DNA from: Tetrahymena elliotti 4EA
Taxonomy: Eukaryota > Ciliophora > Oligohymenophorea > Hymenostomatida > Tetrahymenidae
Assembly (NCBI GenBank): GCA_000231825.2
Contig: JH720327.1
Span: 442,135-506,134, forward strand
Reading direction: 5' to 3'
DNA length: 64,000 nt
In this document: in pieces, positions 48,377 to 61,900 of the stretch
How the letters are laid out: each line of letters begins with the position of its first letter
How positions within the stretch are numbered: position 1 is the first letter of the stretch
The notes under the pieces: model-generated
Databases searched by the model: none
Told to the model about the DNA's origin: nothing
Seen by the model: the letters and a program-made list of their open reading frames with translations, nothing else
Program-made: the position numbers and the translations under genes

Positions 48377-50883
48377 ATGAAGTAAAGCCAATTTCTCTTA
48401 AACAATAAAATTGGGGAGTAGTAGCACAAAGATAGTGTCATTGAGAAGTACTATAAACTAAAAAAGCCATAGCAGCTTGCAGAAATCGCTTTGGACAAGT
48501 CAGAAAGCGATTCCTTTTTCAGATGGAGGAGATATCGCCAATCAATATTAATTTATTTCAACAGATATAAGTCAGATAAGCAGAATATTCAAAAGAATTT
48601 ATAATTTAAAGAACAAGCAAAGTATTCAGCAAACAATGAGCAATTTCAAACAGTAAATTTCACTTAAATATAATAATATTTTATTTTGAGGCCATTTTAA
48701 AATTAATTCTAAATGAATAAATATATATTTGCCCTCACAAAAAATTAATGATCTTAAAGATATTCTTTTTACCAACATGACAACATTAATCAGAGCAGTT
48801 TAAGATGGAATTCTTTATTTATTTATCTTTTTTGTTTAATTTAAATAGATCCTTAATAAACACACATAGAACACTACATCTTCAAACAAAAAATTCAGAA
48901 AAATATTGAAAAACATTTTGAGTAGAAAACAATTGGATGAAAGATACAGAAAAAGAGTAAGTTTAAAAAAAACCTAATATATTCATTGATTAAAATAATT
49001 TCATTGTTACCTAGACCTGGATGATAGCATCTAATGCAATTATGAATAAGAATTAAGACATATCGTATTATCAACAATTAAAAAACACTAAGGATTTCCC
49101 TGATTATCACATAAATTCTATCAATTAAGTAAAATAATTTAAAGTAGAAATGTAATTAATAAAACTAACTAATTAAATAAAGGATGTAGCAAGAACTAAT
49201 TTTAAGCAAAACAAAGAAGAAATGAACTAGAAACTACGCGATATTTTAATTTGCTACTAAAGAAGAAACCCCGTTATTGGTTATTGTTAAGGAATGAATT
49301 ACATTGTTTGCTTTTTGCTTGATCTAGAATTTAGTGAAGAAGTAGAAATTATTTATTTATTTGTTTATCACCAAAATAAATATTAAATTTAAATGAATTA
49401 GGAAACGTTTTGGATTCTTGTTTAAGTTCTTGAAAATATTCTTCCAATTGATTTCTTCCCTAATTTTATGCTTGGATTGCTATGCGATTTAAAGATATTT
49501 AATGATTTGTTGAAATATTACAACAACAAAATTTGGAAAAAGTTTTAAGAAGCCCAGGTTGATACAAGTATCATTTTAACTCACTGGTTGGTTTGTTTAT
49601 TCACTAATTCTGTCTAAAAGTAAATTCTTTAAGTTATTTGGGATCACTTGTTTGCTAAAGGATCAATTGCTTTATTCAAAGCATCTTTGATTTTTTTTGA
49701 TATTTGCTAAGAAGAAATCTTATAAGGGAAAGGAAGTAAGAATTTTTTATTTAAATTTTAAAATGATTTTTAATTATTCAATTTGATTTAAAAAGTTGAA
49801 ATTCTGAGCAGGATTGAAGATAAAATTAGCAAATATGATGATAGTGTAACTTTTAATTAGAAAATGGGTAAGTTATATGTAAGCAAAAAGTCTGTTAATG
49901 TTCTAAGGGATTTATATAGATAGATATTCCATTTAGAAATAGAAAAGGATTAAGAAAAGATTAGAAGTAGATTGAGATAGTTTTATATTAAAAGACAAAA
50001 TATAGAATGCAATTTAGAATGGCCAATATGTCATCATTATTTAGAAAGAGAAAAACTCATTTAAGAAAAGGACTTTGATCATTTCATTTTGAGAGAAAAG
50101 ATTCTTCCTCCTAAGATTATTGATTACTATTAATTAAGGGAAGACAGATAAAATGAGGAAGAATAATAATATTAAATTAATAAGAATATTAACATAGGAG
50201 AGATGGAGTAATAAATCCCTTAAAATCAATAATTTGATGAGACTAATAACATTTCTGACTTTGATATCTCCCATTTAAATGTTATTAAGAATAATTTGAA
50301 TGTTACTTAGCTAGATAGAGAGCTTTAAATTCATGAAATATCTTCGATTGTAGAGAAATAAAAAAAGTAACCCAAAAAGGATGAATAATCACCCTTTTTG
50401 AGTGAATAACAACAGAAGATTGATGAATAGCAAGAAAAAGAAATCACAGAGGAAATAAAAGAAAATGAAAAAGTTCCTTCTGCTGATTAATAAGATTAGC
50501 AATAAAAAGAATAAGATAATGATAATATTAATAATGATTTTATCAGTTTCTTAGATGAAATTGATTTGAAATTCAATAATGAAAAAGTAAACAATAATGA
50601 AAAATCATCAAGTCAATCAGATGAGCTCTTTATTATGAGAACACCTCATATTTGTCATCTCAAAGATCAAGAAGTTAATGATCTTTATGAGCTGAAAGTA
50701 GTGCAAAATCCATTGCAATAATACATTCAAAGTCTATCAGAGAATAATGGTTTAAACAACCTAGAAGATCAGCTTCCACCTCAGTCAGTTCAATTCATTA
50801 AGATGTTCACTCCAAGAGAAGTATTTGCAGATTTAGTTTTCAGAGATGTTTCAAGCTACGACTCACAATTCGAAGAACTTTGA
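48377..50883 (+). CDS. TBC-domain protein 3, 710 aa, 5 exons; arginine finger missing
   Basis: Exons: 48377-48652, 48849-48956, 49015-49341, 49402-49735, 49796-50883; they sum to 711 codons ending in TGA. The fold is preserved: RKQLDERYRKR, TWMIASNAIMN, VIGYCQGMNYIVCFLLDLEF (Gln220), FWILVQVLENILPIDFFPNFMLG, LTHWLVCLFTN and HLFAKGSIALF. Where the paralogues have IxxDxxR, this one reads PDYHINSINQVKQF, with neither Asp nor Arg, so it probably binds but does not activate a Rab. The tail is Gln/Asn/Glu-rich up to about residue 640; a better-ordered end (SVQFIKMFTPREVFADLVFRD) follows. It has no intron at the late domain site used in TBC gene 1. Confidence 0.87.
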
Positions 50884-51348
50884 AATAAAATTAGGGAAGA
50901 GCAAATCTTATCTAAAAAAATCCTTCATAACAAATTAAAGTTTATTTTATATAAAAACATAATAATTATTAAAAAAGTATAACATAACAAAGTAAATTGA
51001 ATAATATTTGTAATAAATTGAATAAAATGAATGAAAATATTTATCAAAGCTAACTAAAATTTATTCTATCTGTAGTGTATTTAAGTAAGTAAATTACTAG
51101 TAAATTGTATATGCACTTTAATCATATCAAATCAAAATAAATCTTTTTTTCATTTATTTTTTAATATCAGAAAAACAAAAAATAAACAAATAATTAGCTT
51201 TTATCAAAAATTAGTTCAAAAACATTTGAAAAATATTGAAATTTCAAACAAAAAAAATAGCAAATTATTTTTAATTCTAAATAGCAAGCAAGAAATCAGA
51301 ATAAAATGGAACAATAAAGTAGGTTATTTATTTAATTTATAGCTAAGA

Positions 51349-51892
51349 ATGTTATCTTAAAGCAATAAATTTACATTTATAACATAATTAGATAAAGCAC
51401 AAGCTCCTGTTTAATAGTAATCTCCATTTGACATTAATTTAGATGAATTAGATAAAAAAGTTAAAGAATTTAGAAATATATAAGAAAAAAATAACATTTT
51501 ATACTTCTTTATACAAGTAATTTAGAAATTGGTTCTCTATTTGAATTAGTATTAGAATTATTATTTGTTTTTAAAAGGATACAAGAAGAAATGAATTTTA
51601 CAAAGTTCTTATTGAAAATGGCAATTTAAATTTCTCAAAAGAAAATTCATAAGCATGGTCACTTCCTTTGAATAAGCTCCTTTCAATCATGGAACTCATA
51701 GATGAAAGATTAGAGCCATACTAAGCAACTCACACTTTTTTCACAAAAGATGTTATTTCTAGAGCAGAACAAGGAGAAGTAGAATCATTAAAAAATATAT
51801 TAAGTGATTATTTTAATGATGAACTAAGAAGAGAATAATTTTTTAAAGAAGTTGGTATACCGGAACCATAAAAGAGAATATGGTATTAATGA
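51349..51892 (+). CDS. Hypothetical protein, about 160 aa, 2 exons
   Basis: Exons 51349-51516 and 51578-51892 sum to 161 codons ending in TGA, with a phase-0 intron. The product runs MLSQSNKFTFITQ ... FDINLDELDKKVKEFRNI, then ENSQAWSLPLNKLLSIMELIDERLEPYQ and VISRAEQGEVESLKNILSDYF. It is soluble, acidic and mostly helical in look; no family recognised. An ATG at 51306 lies just upstream in another frame and could belong to a further short exon, so the start is uncertain. It follows TBC gene 3 on the same strand by about 470 bases. Confidence 0.6.
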
Positions 51893-53446
51893 ACATCTTT
51901 CATAATAGTTAATAACATATTGTATTTTATTTCTATAATATAGTATCTAATTAAAATAGATATTCAAATCAATCAATTATAATTATAACTAGTATTTTTA
52001 AATAATACAAGCAAAGTATTATCTAAGATTTTGAATACAAAAAAAATATTTAAATTTATTTTTTAAACATTACAGTTAAGCTTTTAAAAAAATTTCTAGT
52101 CACTAACAAGCTAATTATATTTAAGAACATCCAAAAATGTTTATTATATATACAGATATAACATCGAATTATGCACAAATCTCAATAAATTTCTAATATT
52201 ATTGAATTTATTTATAAAATTAATTGAAAACAAATTTCCTACAATGTATATTTTAAAACATAAGAATATTAGAATTTGTAAGAAAGATTAAATTCACCAG
52301 AATTAATTTTTACAAGCAAGACTAAAAGGTTAAAATACTTAACTTGTGAAAAATTTAAATTAATTTTATATTTTAATGATGATATTATATGCCATAATTT
52401 CACTTTTAGAAATTAGAAGTTGATACTAAGGATCTTTTTGCAGATGCTTTGTGGAGATGAAATGTTGCTTTTTAGATTAAGTGAAAATTAGTTATTGAAA
52501 AAATTAGGATATTTATTAAATGCTACTGAAATAGTCTTAGGAGGGGGTGATCGCAGTGGTGTTGTGTGATTGTTTTGATACTATGGTTTTTTATGATTTA
52601 AGTAAAAAAAAATATTTTCAAAAAAAAATAATCTAATTCTAAATATTGCATAACAAAAAATCATATTGAAAAGAAATCTAATTAGGAAAATTTTATCAAT
52701 TAATTGACCCCTTATTCGTCTAGGCACTTCTGGCCAAAGAGGGAAATATTTTTTGTGAAAGTTTTTGGATGAATTGAGAAATTATTAATTTTGTTTGAGG
52801 TTTAATAATAGTTCATACCACTAGTGATTAGATAGTTTTAGTGGTAACTGCGGTATTCCATGGTTATATTGTTATGGTGTAGTTGATATCTCTCTTCTCA
52901 TTTACACTGTTTCCTTTGGTAGTATGAAAGTTAAATCTTTGGGGGGTAATTTTTTTGTGATAATTGGGTTGGTGATAATAGGTATGCTGTATTGGGGGTT
53001 TAATTTTATGAGCTGGGATAATAACCACTTTTAAAGAAATTCAAAATAATTTTTTAATTTTAAACAAAATATTGATGAGAAAAAGAAGGAATAATTATTA
53101 GATAAATTTTAGAAATCCTAATATAGTGTATGAATAAGCTAATTATAATTTCAAAAATTAAAAAATATGTTATTTTATTAAGAAGTAATAAACTTATCAG
53201 TACAAATTTAATTAACAAAATATGTAAAAATCTAGCTTTATTGGATTAAAAAAATTTAAATAAATAACTTAACAAAAATAGATGTAAAAAAATAAATTTT
53301 AAGATTTTTGTGATTTATTGATTCTGAGAATTAGCTATTTGGGATTACTAATTTTCAGCAATTAATAAAGTTAAAGCTTTGAATTTGCATTTAGTAAGTA
53401 AACAAATCTATAATCAGTGTCATTTCATTTGTATGAAATAAGTATT
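51893..53446. other. Non-coding stretch with a G/T-rich island
   Basis: Convergent spacer between the small plus-strand gene and the LRR array. About 52390-53035 differs sharply from its surroundings: many G and T, several G-runs (GGAGGGGG, GGGGGG, GGGGG), a GGCAC...GGCC...GAGGG stretch and few long A tracts on this strand. TGA is frequent in all plus frames, so it is not a nuclear protein gene as read here. Identity unknown. Confidence 0.5.
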
Positions 53447-56400
53447 TCAAGCAAGATATGATAACTTAACTAAAGCTCTTGCTTTTAATAGCTTTAATCT
53501 TAATCTTTATTTCTCCTATTGATCAATATTATTACTACTTTTAAAATATTATAAAAATAAAAAAATGAATAAAGAAATACTCAAAAATGTGAATTTAATT
53601 TGGCAACAATAAATAAAAATGATTGAATGAGCTAAATATCAATTAAACCCAAATAAATTGGTCTGAAAATCAATCACTCATAAAGTAAACAATTAATATT
53701 GAAAAATCATTTTACTTGAGGTTAAGAGTCAAACTGTAGAGATTAGAGCTTTTTGCTAAGCTACCTAATGTTTAAGAGCCGATTACACCAATTTAATTTC
53801 CACTTTTTAAAAATAAAAAAAAATGTTAAAAGAATGAGAAAAAGATAAACATGTGAATTAAATTTTAAAATAATTAATAAAAATTTATGAGTAGTAAATA
53901 TCAAGTAATTTAACAAAACAAAATAGGTCAGTCGTAGCTCATAAATTAAATTCTTTTCTTATACAAAAATGTATAATTAATATTGTAAAACTATTTTTAC
54001 TCCAGGTTAAGAATCAAAGTCTAGAGATTACAGCATTATGACAAACCAGAACCTATTCCTAATGAACCTATTTCACCAATTTTATTTCTCCTTAATAAAA
54101 TATAAAATATTGAATGAGTGAGAAAAAGATAAAAAAGTGAATTTTTGTAAACAATAAATAAATTTTAATAAATAAGCCAAATAAATATCAAGTAGACCCT
54201 AATAAATTAGTTTTGCTTCTTTTCATTCAAAAATGTGTACTTAATTTTGAAAAATTATTTTTACTCAAGGTTAAGTGTCAAAGCTTTGAGATTAATGCAT
54301 TATGCTAAGCTAGATCCTAATTTTTAAGCCCCGGTTTCACCAATTTTATTTCCACTTTTAAAAAATAATATTAAATCTAAAATATTGAAAGAAAGTGGAA
54401 AAGATGAATCAAAAATGAAAACAACAAATCAATTGGCCAAAAAAATATCAAGTAAACCCAAATAAATTAGTCTTTTAGTCAGTCTCACATAAATTCAAGA
54501 TTTACTTATTCAAAAATGCATAATTAATATTGCAAATTTATTTTTACTCTAGATTAAGAGTCAAGCTTTAGAGGTTAGAGGATTATGCTAAGCCAGATAC
54601 TAATCCTTAAGCACCTGTTTCGCCTATGGTGCTTTTAATATAAATTAAAAATATAAAGTATTTAAAGAACCAGAAAAAGAGAAAAATATGAATTAAAAAT
54701 GAAAACAACAAATAATTATTTGAGAATGGAAAAAAATAATATCAAATAAACCCAAATAGATTAGAAGATTTTATTTATTCAATAATGTATAATTAAAATT
54801 AAAAACTATTTTTACTCTAGGTTAAGAGTCAACTTTTAGAGATTAGAACATTGTGCTAAGCTTGATCCTAATTTTTATGCTCCCATTTCACCAATTTTGT
54901 TTCCACTTTTAGAAGATTAAAAAAGATAATAAACAATAAAGAAAGAAATAGAGAAAGAGTTACAAAAACATAAAAATATAAATTAAATTTGTAAACAAGA
55001 AATAAAAGTTAATGAATGGCCCAAAAAACATCAATAAAATTAGTCAGTAAGACAGCCACTTACACATTAAAGTACTTATTTAAGGAAAAATAAATAATTA
55101 TTTTAGAAAAAATAATTTTTACTATAGATCGAGAGTCATAGCTTTAAGATTAGAGCATTATGCAATTCCAGACCCTAGGCCCTATGCTCCAATCTCACCA
55201 ATTTTATTTCGACTTTTTAAAAAATGATAAAAATTTAAAATAATATTCAAAAAATGAGAATTAAATTGTAAAAAAAATGATAAAAATTAATGAATGAAGC
55301 AATTATCAATTAAATCCAAATTAACAATAATTTGCTTGTTAATTTTTATTCAAATTTGTTATTGCAAAACTCTATGTTTACTTTAGATTGATAGTCAAAG
55401 TTTAGAGATTAGAGCATTGTGCTAAGCTTGATCCTAATCCTTATGCTCCAGTTTCATGAATATTATTCCAACTTTTAAAAAATAAAAAATATTGAATAAA
55501 GGAAAACTGAAAATAAAAATTAATGCAAAAAACTTTTGAAGTAAACCCTAATAAATTTGTTAGTAAGGTAATAGCTTATAAATTAAACTCTTTATTTCTT
55601 TTAAAATGTAAAATTCATTTTGAAAAACTATTTTTACTATAGGNNNNNNNNNNNNNNNNNNNNNNNNNNNNNNNNNNNNNNNNNNNNNNNNNNNNNNNNN
55701 NNNNNNNNNNNNNNNNNNNNNNNNNNNNNNNNNNNNNNNNNNNCCCATTTCACAAATATTATTCCAACTTTAAAAATTATAAAAGTATATATTGAATAAA
55801 GATAGAAAGAATTATTCAAAAAGTGAGAAAAAGGAAAAATATGACAAAAATTATTTTTACTCTAGGTTAAGTGTCAAACATTAGAGATTAGAGCATTGTG
55901 CTAAGCCAGATCCAATTCCTTAAGCTCCTATTTCGCCAATATCATTTCGACTTTTAAAAAATTATAAAAAATTTATTGAAGGAGTGAGAAAAAAAAATAA
56001 AATTAATTATTAAAGAAAATAGATAAAAATTAATCAGTCAGCCAGCCATAAAAAAAACAAGTAAAAAAAAAAATTAGTCAGCAAACCAATCATAAATGAA
56101 CATTTTTATTTATTCAGAGATACATAATTAATATTTAAAAACTGTCTTTACTAGAGGTTAAGAGTCAAAGTTTAGAGATTAAAGCATTGTCCTAAGCCAT
56201 ATCCTAATAATGATGCTCCTTTTTAGCCAATATTGCTTTTCAAAAAATGTAAAATAATGAAGAAAAATTGAAAGAATGAAAAAAAGATAAAAATGGGAAT
56301 TTTGTTTTAAATAACAAATAAATAAAATGAACTAGCCGAATAAATACGAAGTACTCACTCCCATGTTAATTAGTTGTGAATTTCTTAAAAATTTTAGTTT

Positions 56401-57960
56401 TTTTATTCTAAAATGAATAATTATCATTGAAAAAAATATTTTTACCTTACATAAAGAGACAAAATTTAGAGATTAGAGCATTTTGCTAAGCCAGATCCTA
56501 ATTCCTATGCTCCTATTTCACCTATTTTGTTTCCACTTTTAAAAAATTAAAAATATTGAAAGAATGAGAAAAAGATAAAAATGTGAATTAAATCAATAAA
56601 AAACAAAAAATTCATTAATAAGGCAAAAAAATATCAAGTAAACTCAAGTGAATTAATCAGATGCTTATAAATTTGAGTCTTTATTTATTTAAAATTAATT
56701 TTACTCTAGGCTAAGAGTCAAAGCTTATAGATTAAAACATTATGCTAAACCAGAAACTAATCCTTATGTTCCTTTTTCACCAATATCATTTCGACTTTTA
56801 AAAATAAAAAATAAGAAGAAGAATGAATAAAGAAACATTGAAAGACTGAATTAAATTAGAAAGGAATAAATAAAAATTAATGAATGAAAGAGTCAAACAA
56901 ATCTCAAGTAAGCTGAAATAAATAAGCTTGTCAGTTGTTCATGAATCAAAGATTTTATTTATTCTAATTAAAATTATGTTTACTCCATATTAAGAGTCAA
57001 AGTTTAGATATTAGGAAACTGTACTAAAGTTGATCCTAATATTTATGCTCCAGTTTCACCAATTTTATTTCCACTGTTAAAATAATATAAAAATATAAAA
57101 TTTTTAATAAAAAAATATTGAAAGAGTGAGAAAAGCATAAAAATGTAAATTAAATCTAAAAATAAAAAATCAAAATAATTGAATGATCCAAAAATATCAA
57201 GCAAACTCAAATAAATAACTCTTTAAGTAGCTATTTTGAAAGCTTTTATTTGTTCAAAAACGCATAATTCATATAGAAAAACTATTCTTACTCAAGTTCA
57301 AGAATCATAGTTTTGAGATTTGAGCATTTTGATAAACCAGATAATAATATTTATGCTCCTATTTCATCAATATTACTTCCCCTTTTAAGTAATTATAAAA
57401 ATATTGACTTTAGAAATTCTGAATGAGTTAGAAAAAGATTAAAGTATAATTCGAAAACAATAAATAAAATTAATGAATGAACCCAAAAAATATCAAGTTA
57501 ATCCACTTAGTTAGTTAGCAAGTGAGTAAGTGAGTCTCTTAAAAATTTAAGATATTATTCTTTTCAAAAATGCAAATTTAATATTGAAAAACTATTTTAA
57601 CTAGAGATTAAGAGTCAGATTTTCAAGATTAGAGCATTGTGCTAATCCGGATCCTAATCCTTATGAGTCTATATCACCAATTTCATTTTCACTTGAAAAA
57701 ATGTATAAAAATATTAATATTGAAAGAGTGAGAAATATATAAATATGATATTTAAATTAGAAAAGAGTAATTAAAAATTAATGAATGAGTCAAAGAAATA
57801 TAAAGTAAACTCGAATAAATTAGTCAATCAATGACTCATAAATTAAAATAAATAAAAATCTTTATGAATTAAAAAATGCATAATTAAGATTTTTAAAAAA
57901 TAAATCCTTAATTAAAGGGCTAACTCTTTAGAGATTAGATTACTTTAAAGAAGAATGAAT
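53447..57960 (-). CDS. LRR array gene, about 15 one-repeat exons, 5' end not found
   Basis: A terminal exon (SNNIDQQEKQRLRLKLLKARALVKLSYLA, TGA 53447-53449) is preceded by about 15 LRR exons roughly every 280 bases between 53710 and 57690. The model exon 54265-54354 is 90 bases, 30 residues, entering and leaving in phase 2. Consensus: GNKIGEIGAQGLGSGLAQ then CSNLQTLTLNL. The repeats I translated were open in ciliate code. One repeat is replaced by the 100-base assembly gap at 55644-55743. Two further units, at about 57900 and 58000, are decayed and lack donors. No start codon or kinase exon was found, so this is either an LRR-only gene with an unseen first exon or a 5'-truncated copy of the neighbouring type. 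LRRs of this kind bind proteins. Confidence 0.75.
55644..55743. other. Assembly gap, 100 N
   Basis: Exactly 100 unknown bases, a conventional placeholder, inside one LRR exon of the array. The surrounding 280-base units are close to each other, so the true number of LRR exons here is not known. Confidence 0.95.
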
Positions 57961-58959
57961 AAAATTACCTCAAATTCACATCTAGGATTAAGAATGAAGA
58001 TAAGTTAGAGCTTAGTAACTTTTGATAAAAAAATGTTAAATTATATGTTCATCTCTAAAAAATTTAGAGTACATCAGTGAGATTTGTAAAATGTTTTCTA
58101 TTCTGTATTGACATTTATTTTTATTTTTTTAATTTTCTTAGAAATTAAATTGAATACAATTAAGTAACCATAAAATATGTATATGTAAAATTTAATTAAA
58201 TTTTCCAAACAAATTAATTAAGGAATATTATAAAAGAAATATCTGATTATTTTTGGCTAAAAGGTTCAATATTTTAATAAGAAACAAACAAAAATAATGT
58301 TTTAGGTTATCAAATTTAATATTTTAATATCAAGAAATAAAATAATTTTGACTTCATTTCTTATTCTTTTCTTAAGAAAATATATGGTATTTATTCTTAT
58401 TACTTTTAATTTAAAACTTTTAAACACTCTCTTAGTATGGATAAGGTTTGTGTCAGGGTTTTTTATTCCTTTGGTTTTATCAATTATAAAAAAAATTATT
58501 TTTAATAAGAATAGAAAATATAGTTAAGCAACTATTGTTTTTATTCTCAAAAAAAAGGTTTTTTTTCTCATTAATAACATTTTTATTTAAAATATGTGGT
58601 CAAAAAATTAATGTGATTGAAGAGCATTTTTATTGTATGCTTTTATTTTTATTTTAATATTCTTATTTAATTAAAAAAATATCTATTAAAAGTTTATTGG
58701 CAAAGTAAATTAAACTTTGAAAATATTTTAAAATGAAATTTATTTACTAATTTTTCTTTTAATTTGATATGTTAATAAAGCTACATGTTTTTTATTTATT
58801 TTTTACAAAAATATAAATAAATAGTTAAAAAGAAATCTAATAAAATACATTAACAAAAAATAAATTTTAAGGTGCATGCATCATGTATTAGATATAAAAC
58901 AGAAAACAATAACAATTTTTAATATTATGAATTAATTTTTATTTGCATTGAGTCATTTT
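57961..58959. other. Spacer between two LRR genes
   Basis: AT-rich sequence with only decayed LRR traces near its left end. No first exon for the downstream array could be recognised. Confidence 0.4.
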
Positions 58960-61900
58960 TCAGTCAATAATATTTTTAAAAATAACTAATCTTTTTGCTT
59001 TTAAAAGATTTAATCTTAATTCTTATGCTCCTATTAGACCAATACTATTTTTACTTATTAAAAAAAATGAAATATTTAGTAAAAGAAATATTAAATGATT
59101 GTTTGATTAATAAATAAATATTTAATTAAAAGCAGCTTTTATTTACTACTTTCTTTTTAAACTTTCATTTCTTTTATTATCATTTGCATAAAACCTAATT
59201 AAATCAGTATTTAATGTTACCTAAGATTGAGGTTTAAATAATTCATTTTTTTGACCTTTCTTAAACTCTTTCCAATATTTTTTGCATCTTCTGCTCCAAC
59301 TTGATTTTCTCTACTCAAAAATAACAAATTTGTTTTAAAAATAAGAAACAATAGGTAAGATAATTGAAAGTAAGAAATAATTATATGATTAATAAATAAA
59401 TATTTAATCTTCAGGAGACTTTGCTTATTTTTTTACTTTCTTTCTTTCATTCATTCTTTATTTTTATTTAACTAATTATTGATTAAAATAAAAAAATTAC
59501 TAAAGAGAGAGAACTAAAGATTTGATATTTTGACACTTTTCTAAGCTCATTCTAATATTTATTACTCCTGCTGCACCAAGGTGATTTTAACTACTCAGAT
59601 AATAACAAATTAGTTTTGAAAATAAGAAACAATAGATAAGAAAATCAAAAGTAAGAAATAAAGAAATAAAGTAAAGAAAAAATAAATCAATTGCTTAGAT
59701 TTTAAAAAAGTATTTAATCTTAAGCAGTTTTTTCTTTCTGCATACTTATTTAGATTGTTTCATTCTTTATTTTGTATTTTTAAAAATTAAATCAGATTAA
59801 ACGAAATTACTAAAGGTCGAGAGTTAAAGAACTGATATTTGAGCACTTTTCTAAGATTATTCCAATATTTTTTGCTCCTTCAACTCCAATATAATTGAAT
59901 CTACTCAAAAAATAACACATATCATTTAATTTGTTTTTAAATTAGAAATCATAAGAACGAAAGAAATAAATATCTAAATTGGTTGATTATTTTATTAATA
60001 AGTAGGTATTTAATCAAAAGAAGCTTTTACTTACTTACTTATTTATTACTTTCTTCTATTATTTTCTTAATTAATTCAGTATTTAAAAAAATTACTCAAG
60101 ATTGAGTTTCAAAGATATGATATTTTGACACTTTTCTAAGCTCATTCGAATATTTTTTGCTCCATCCGTACCAAGACCACAGCCGCTACCAGAAAATAAT
60201 AAAAATTTTTATTAATTTAATTTGAAAATAAGAAATCATAGATACAAAAAGTGAGTAAGAACTAAGGAAATGATTATATAAATAATAAAAAAATTGATTA
60301 TTGATTGATTATTTGTGTAATAATGAAATATTCAAACAAAACCAATTTTTATTCATTTTTTACTATTTTTTGTTCTTTTATTCTTAATTAATAATTTCCT
60401 TAAATGCCTAATTAAATCAGTATTTAATAAAATTACAAAAGATTTAGATTCAAAGAACTTATTTTTTGACACTTTTCCAAGCTCATTCCAATATTTTTTG
60501 CTCCTTCCACACTAACATTATTACAACTACTCAGAAAATAACCATTTTTTTTAATTTTTTTGTAAGAAAGAAGTTATAGATAAGTAAATAGAAAGTAATA
60601 AATAAAAGAAATAAGTAAATAAATAATTAAATTAATTGATTGCTTGTTTTATAAATCAATATTTAATCTAAAGCGGCTTTTACTTACTTACTTATTTTTT
60701 GTTTACTTTGTTTCTTTTGCACTACATTAATCATTTAATTAATAAAATTACCGAAAACTGAGATTCAAAGAATTGATATTTTGGCACTTTTCTAAGCTCA
60801 TTCCAATATTTTTTACTCCTTCTGCATCAAATTTATTTGAACTGCTCAGAAAATAACAATTTGTTTAGATAAAAGAAAATAAGAAATAAAGAAATAAATA
60901 AAAATATTCGTTGATTGATAGTCTGAATACTAAATAGATATTTAATCTAAAGTAACTTATATTTACTTTCTTTAGTTCTTTAATAATTAATCATTTATTT
61001 AATAAGCAAAATTACTAAAGGTTGAGATTCAAAGCACTGATATTTTGGCACTTTTCTAAGCTCATTCCAATATTTTTTACTCCCTCTGCATCAAGATTAT
61101 TTTGACTATCCATAAAATAACAATTTTTTTAAATAAAAAATAATAGATAAAAAAATTGTTCATAAGAAATAAATATTTAAAGCAGCTTTAACTAACTTAC
61201 TGAATTTTTTACTTTCTTTTATTCTTTGTTTGTACATAATTAATTTTTTTTTTTTTTGTTTAATAAAATTACTATTTAAAAAAATTACCTAAGAATGAGA
61301 CTCAAAGAACTGATATTTTGGCACTTTTCTAAGCTCATTCCAATATTTTTGACTCCTTCTGCACCAAGACTATTATGACTACTCAGAAAATAACAAATTT
61401 GAAAATAAAAAAATTGAAAGTAAGAAATAAAAAAATATTTAAATTTATCGGTTGTTTGATTTAATAATAAATATTTTGTCTAAATAGCTTTTACTTATTT
61501 ATTTAATTTCTATCGTTCTTTTATTCTTAATTAATCATTTGTTTAAAAATTATTATTTAACAAAATTACTCAAGATTGAGATCCAAAGAACTAATATTTT
61601 GGCACTTTTCTAAGCTCATTCCAATATTTTTTACTCCTTCAACACCAAGTTCATTCCAACTAATCAGAAAATAAAAATTTGTTTGAATTTATTTTCAAAG
61701 TAAGAAATGATAGATAAGAAAATTGAAAGTAACAAATAAACAAATAGTTAAAAAAATATTTAAATTGATAAATTATTTGTTTAATAAAATCTATATTTAA
61801 CATAATTACTGAAGGTCGAGATTCAAAGAAATGATATTTTTGCACTTTTCTAAGCTCCTTCCAATATTTTTTGCTCCTTGAGTACCAAGACTATTACAAC

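Noticed and set aside
52390..53035. Spliceosomal RNA (U4- or U2-like) in the G/T-rich island
   Set aside because: Only short resemblances (ATCGCAGTGG, GGCCAAAGAG); no full secondary structure or conserved boxes could be drawn.
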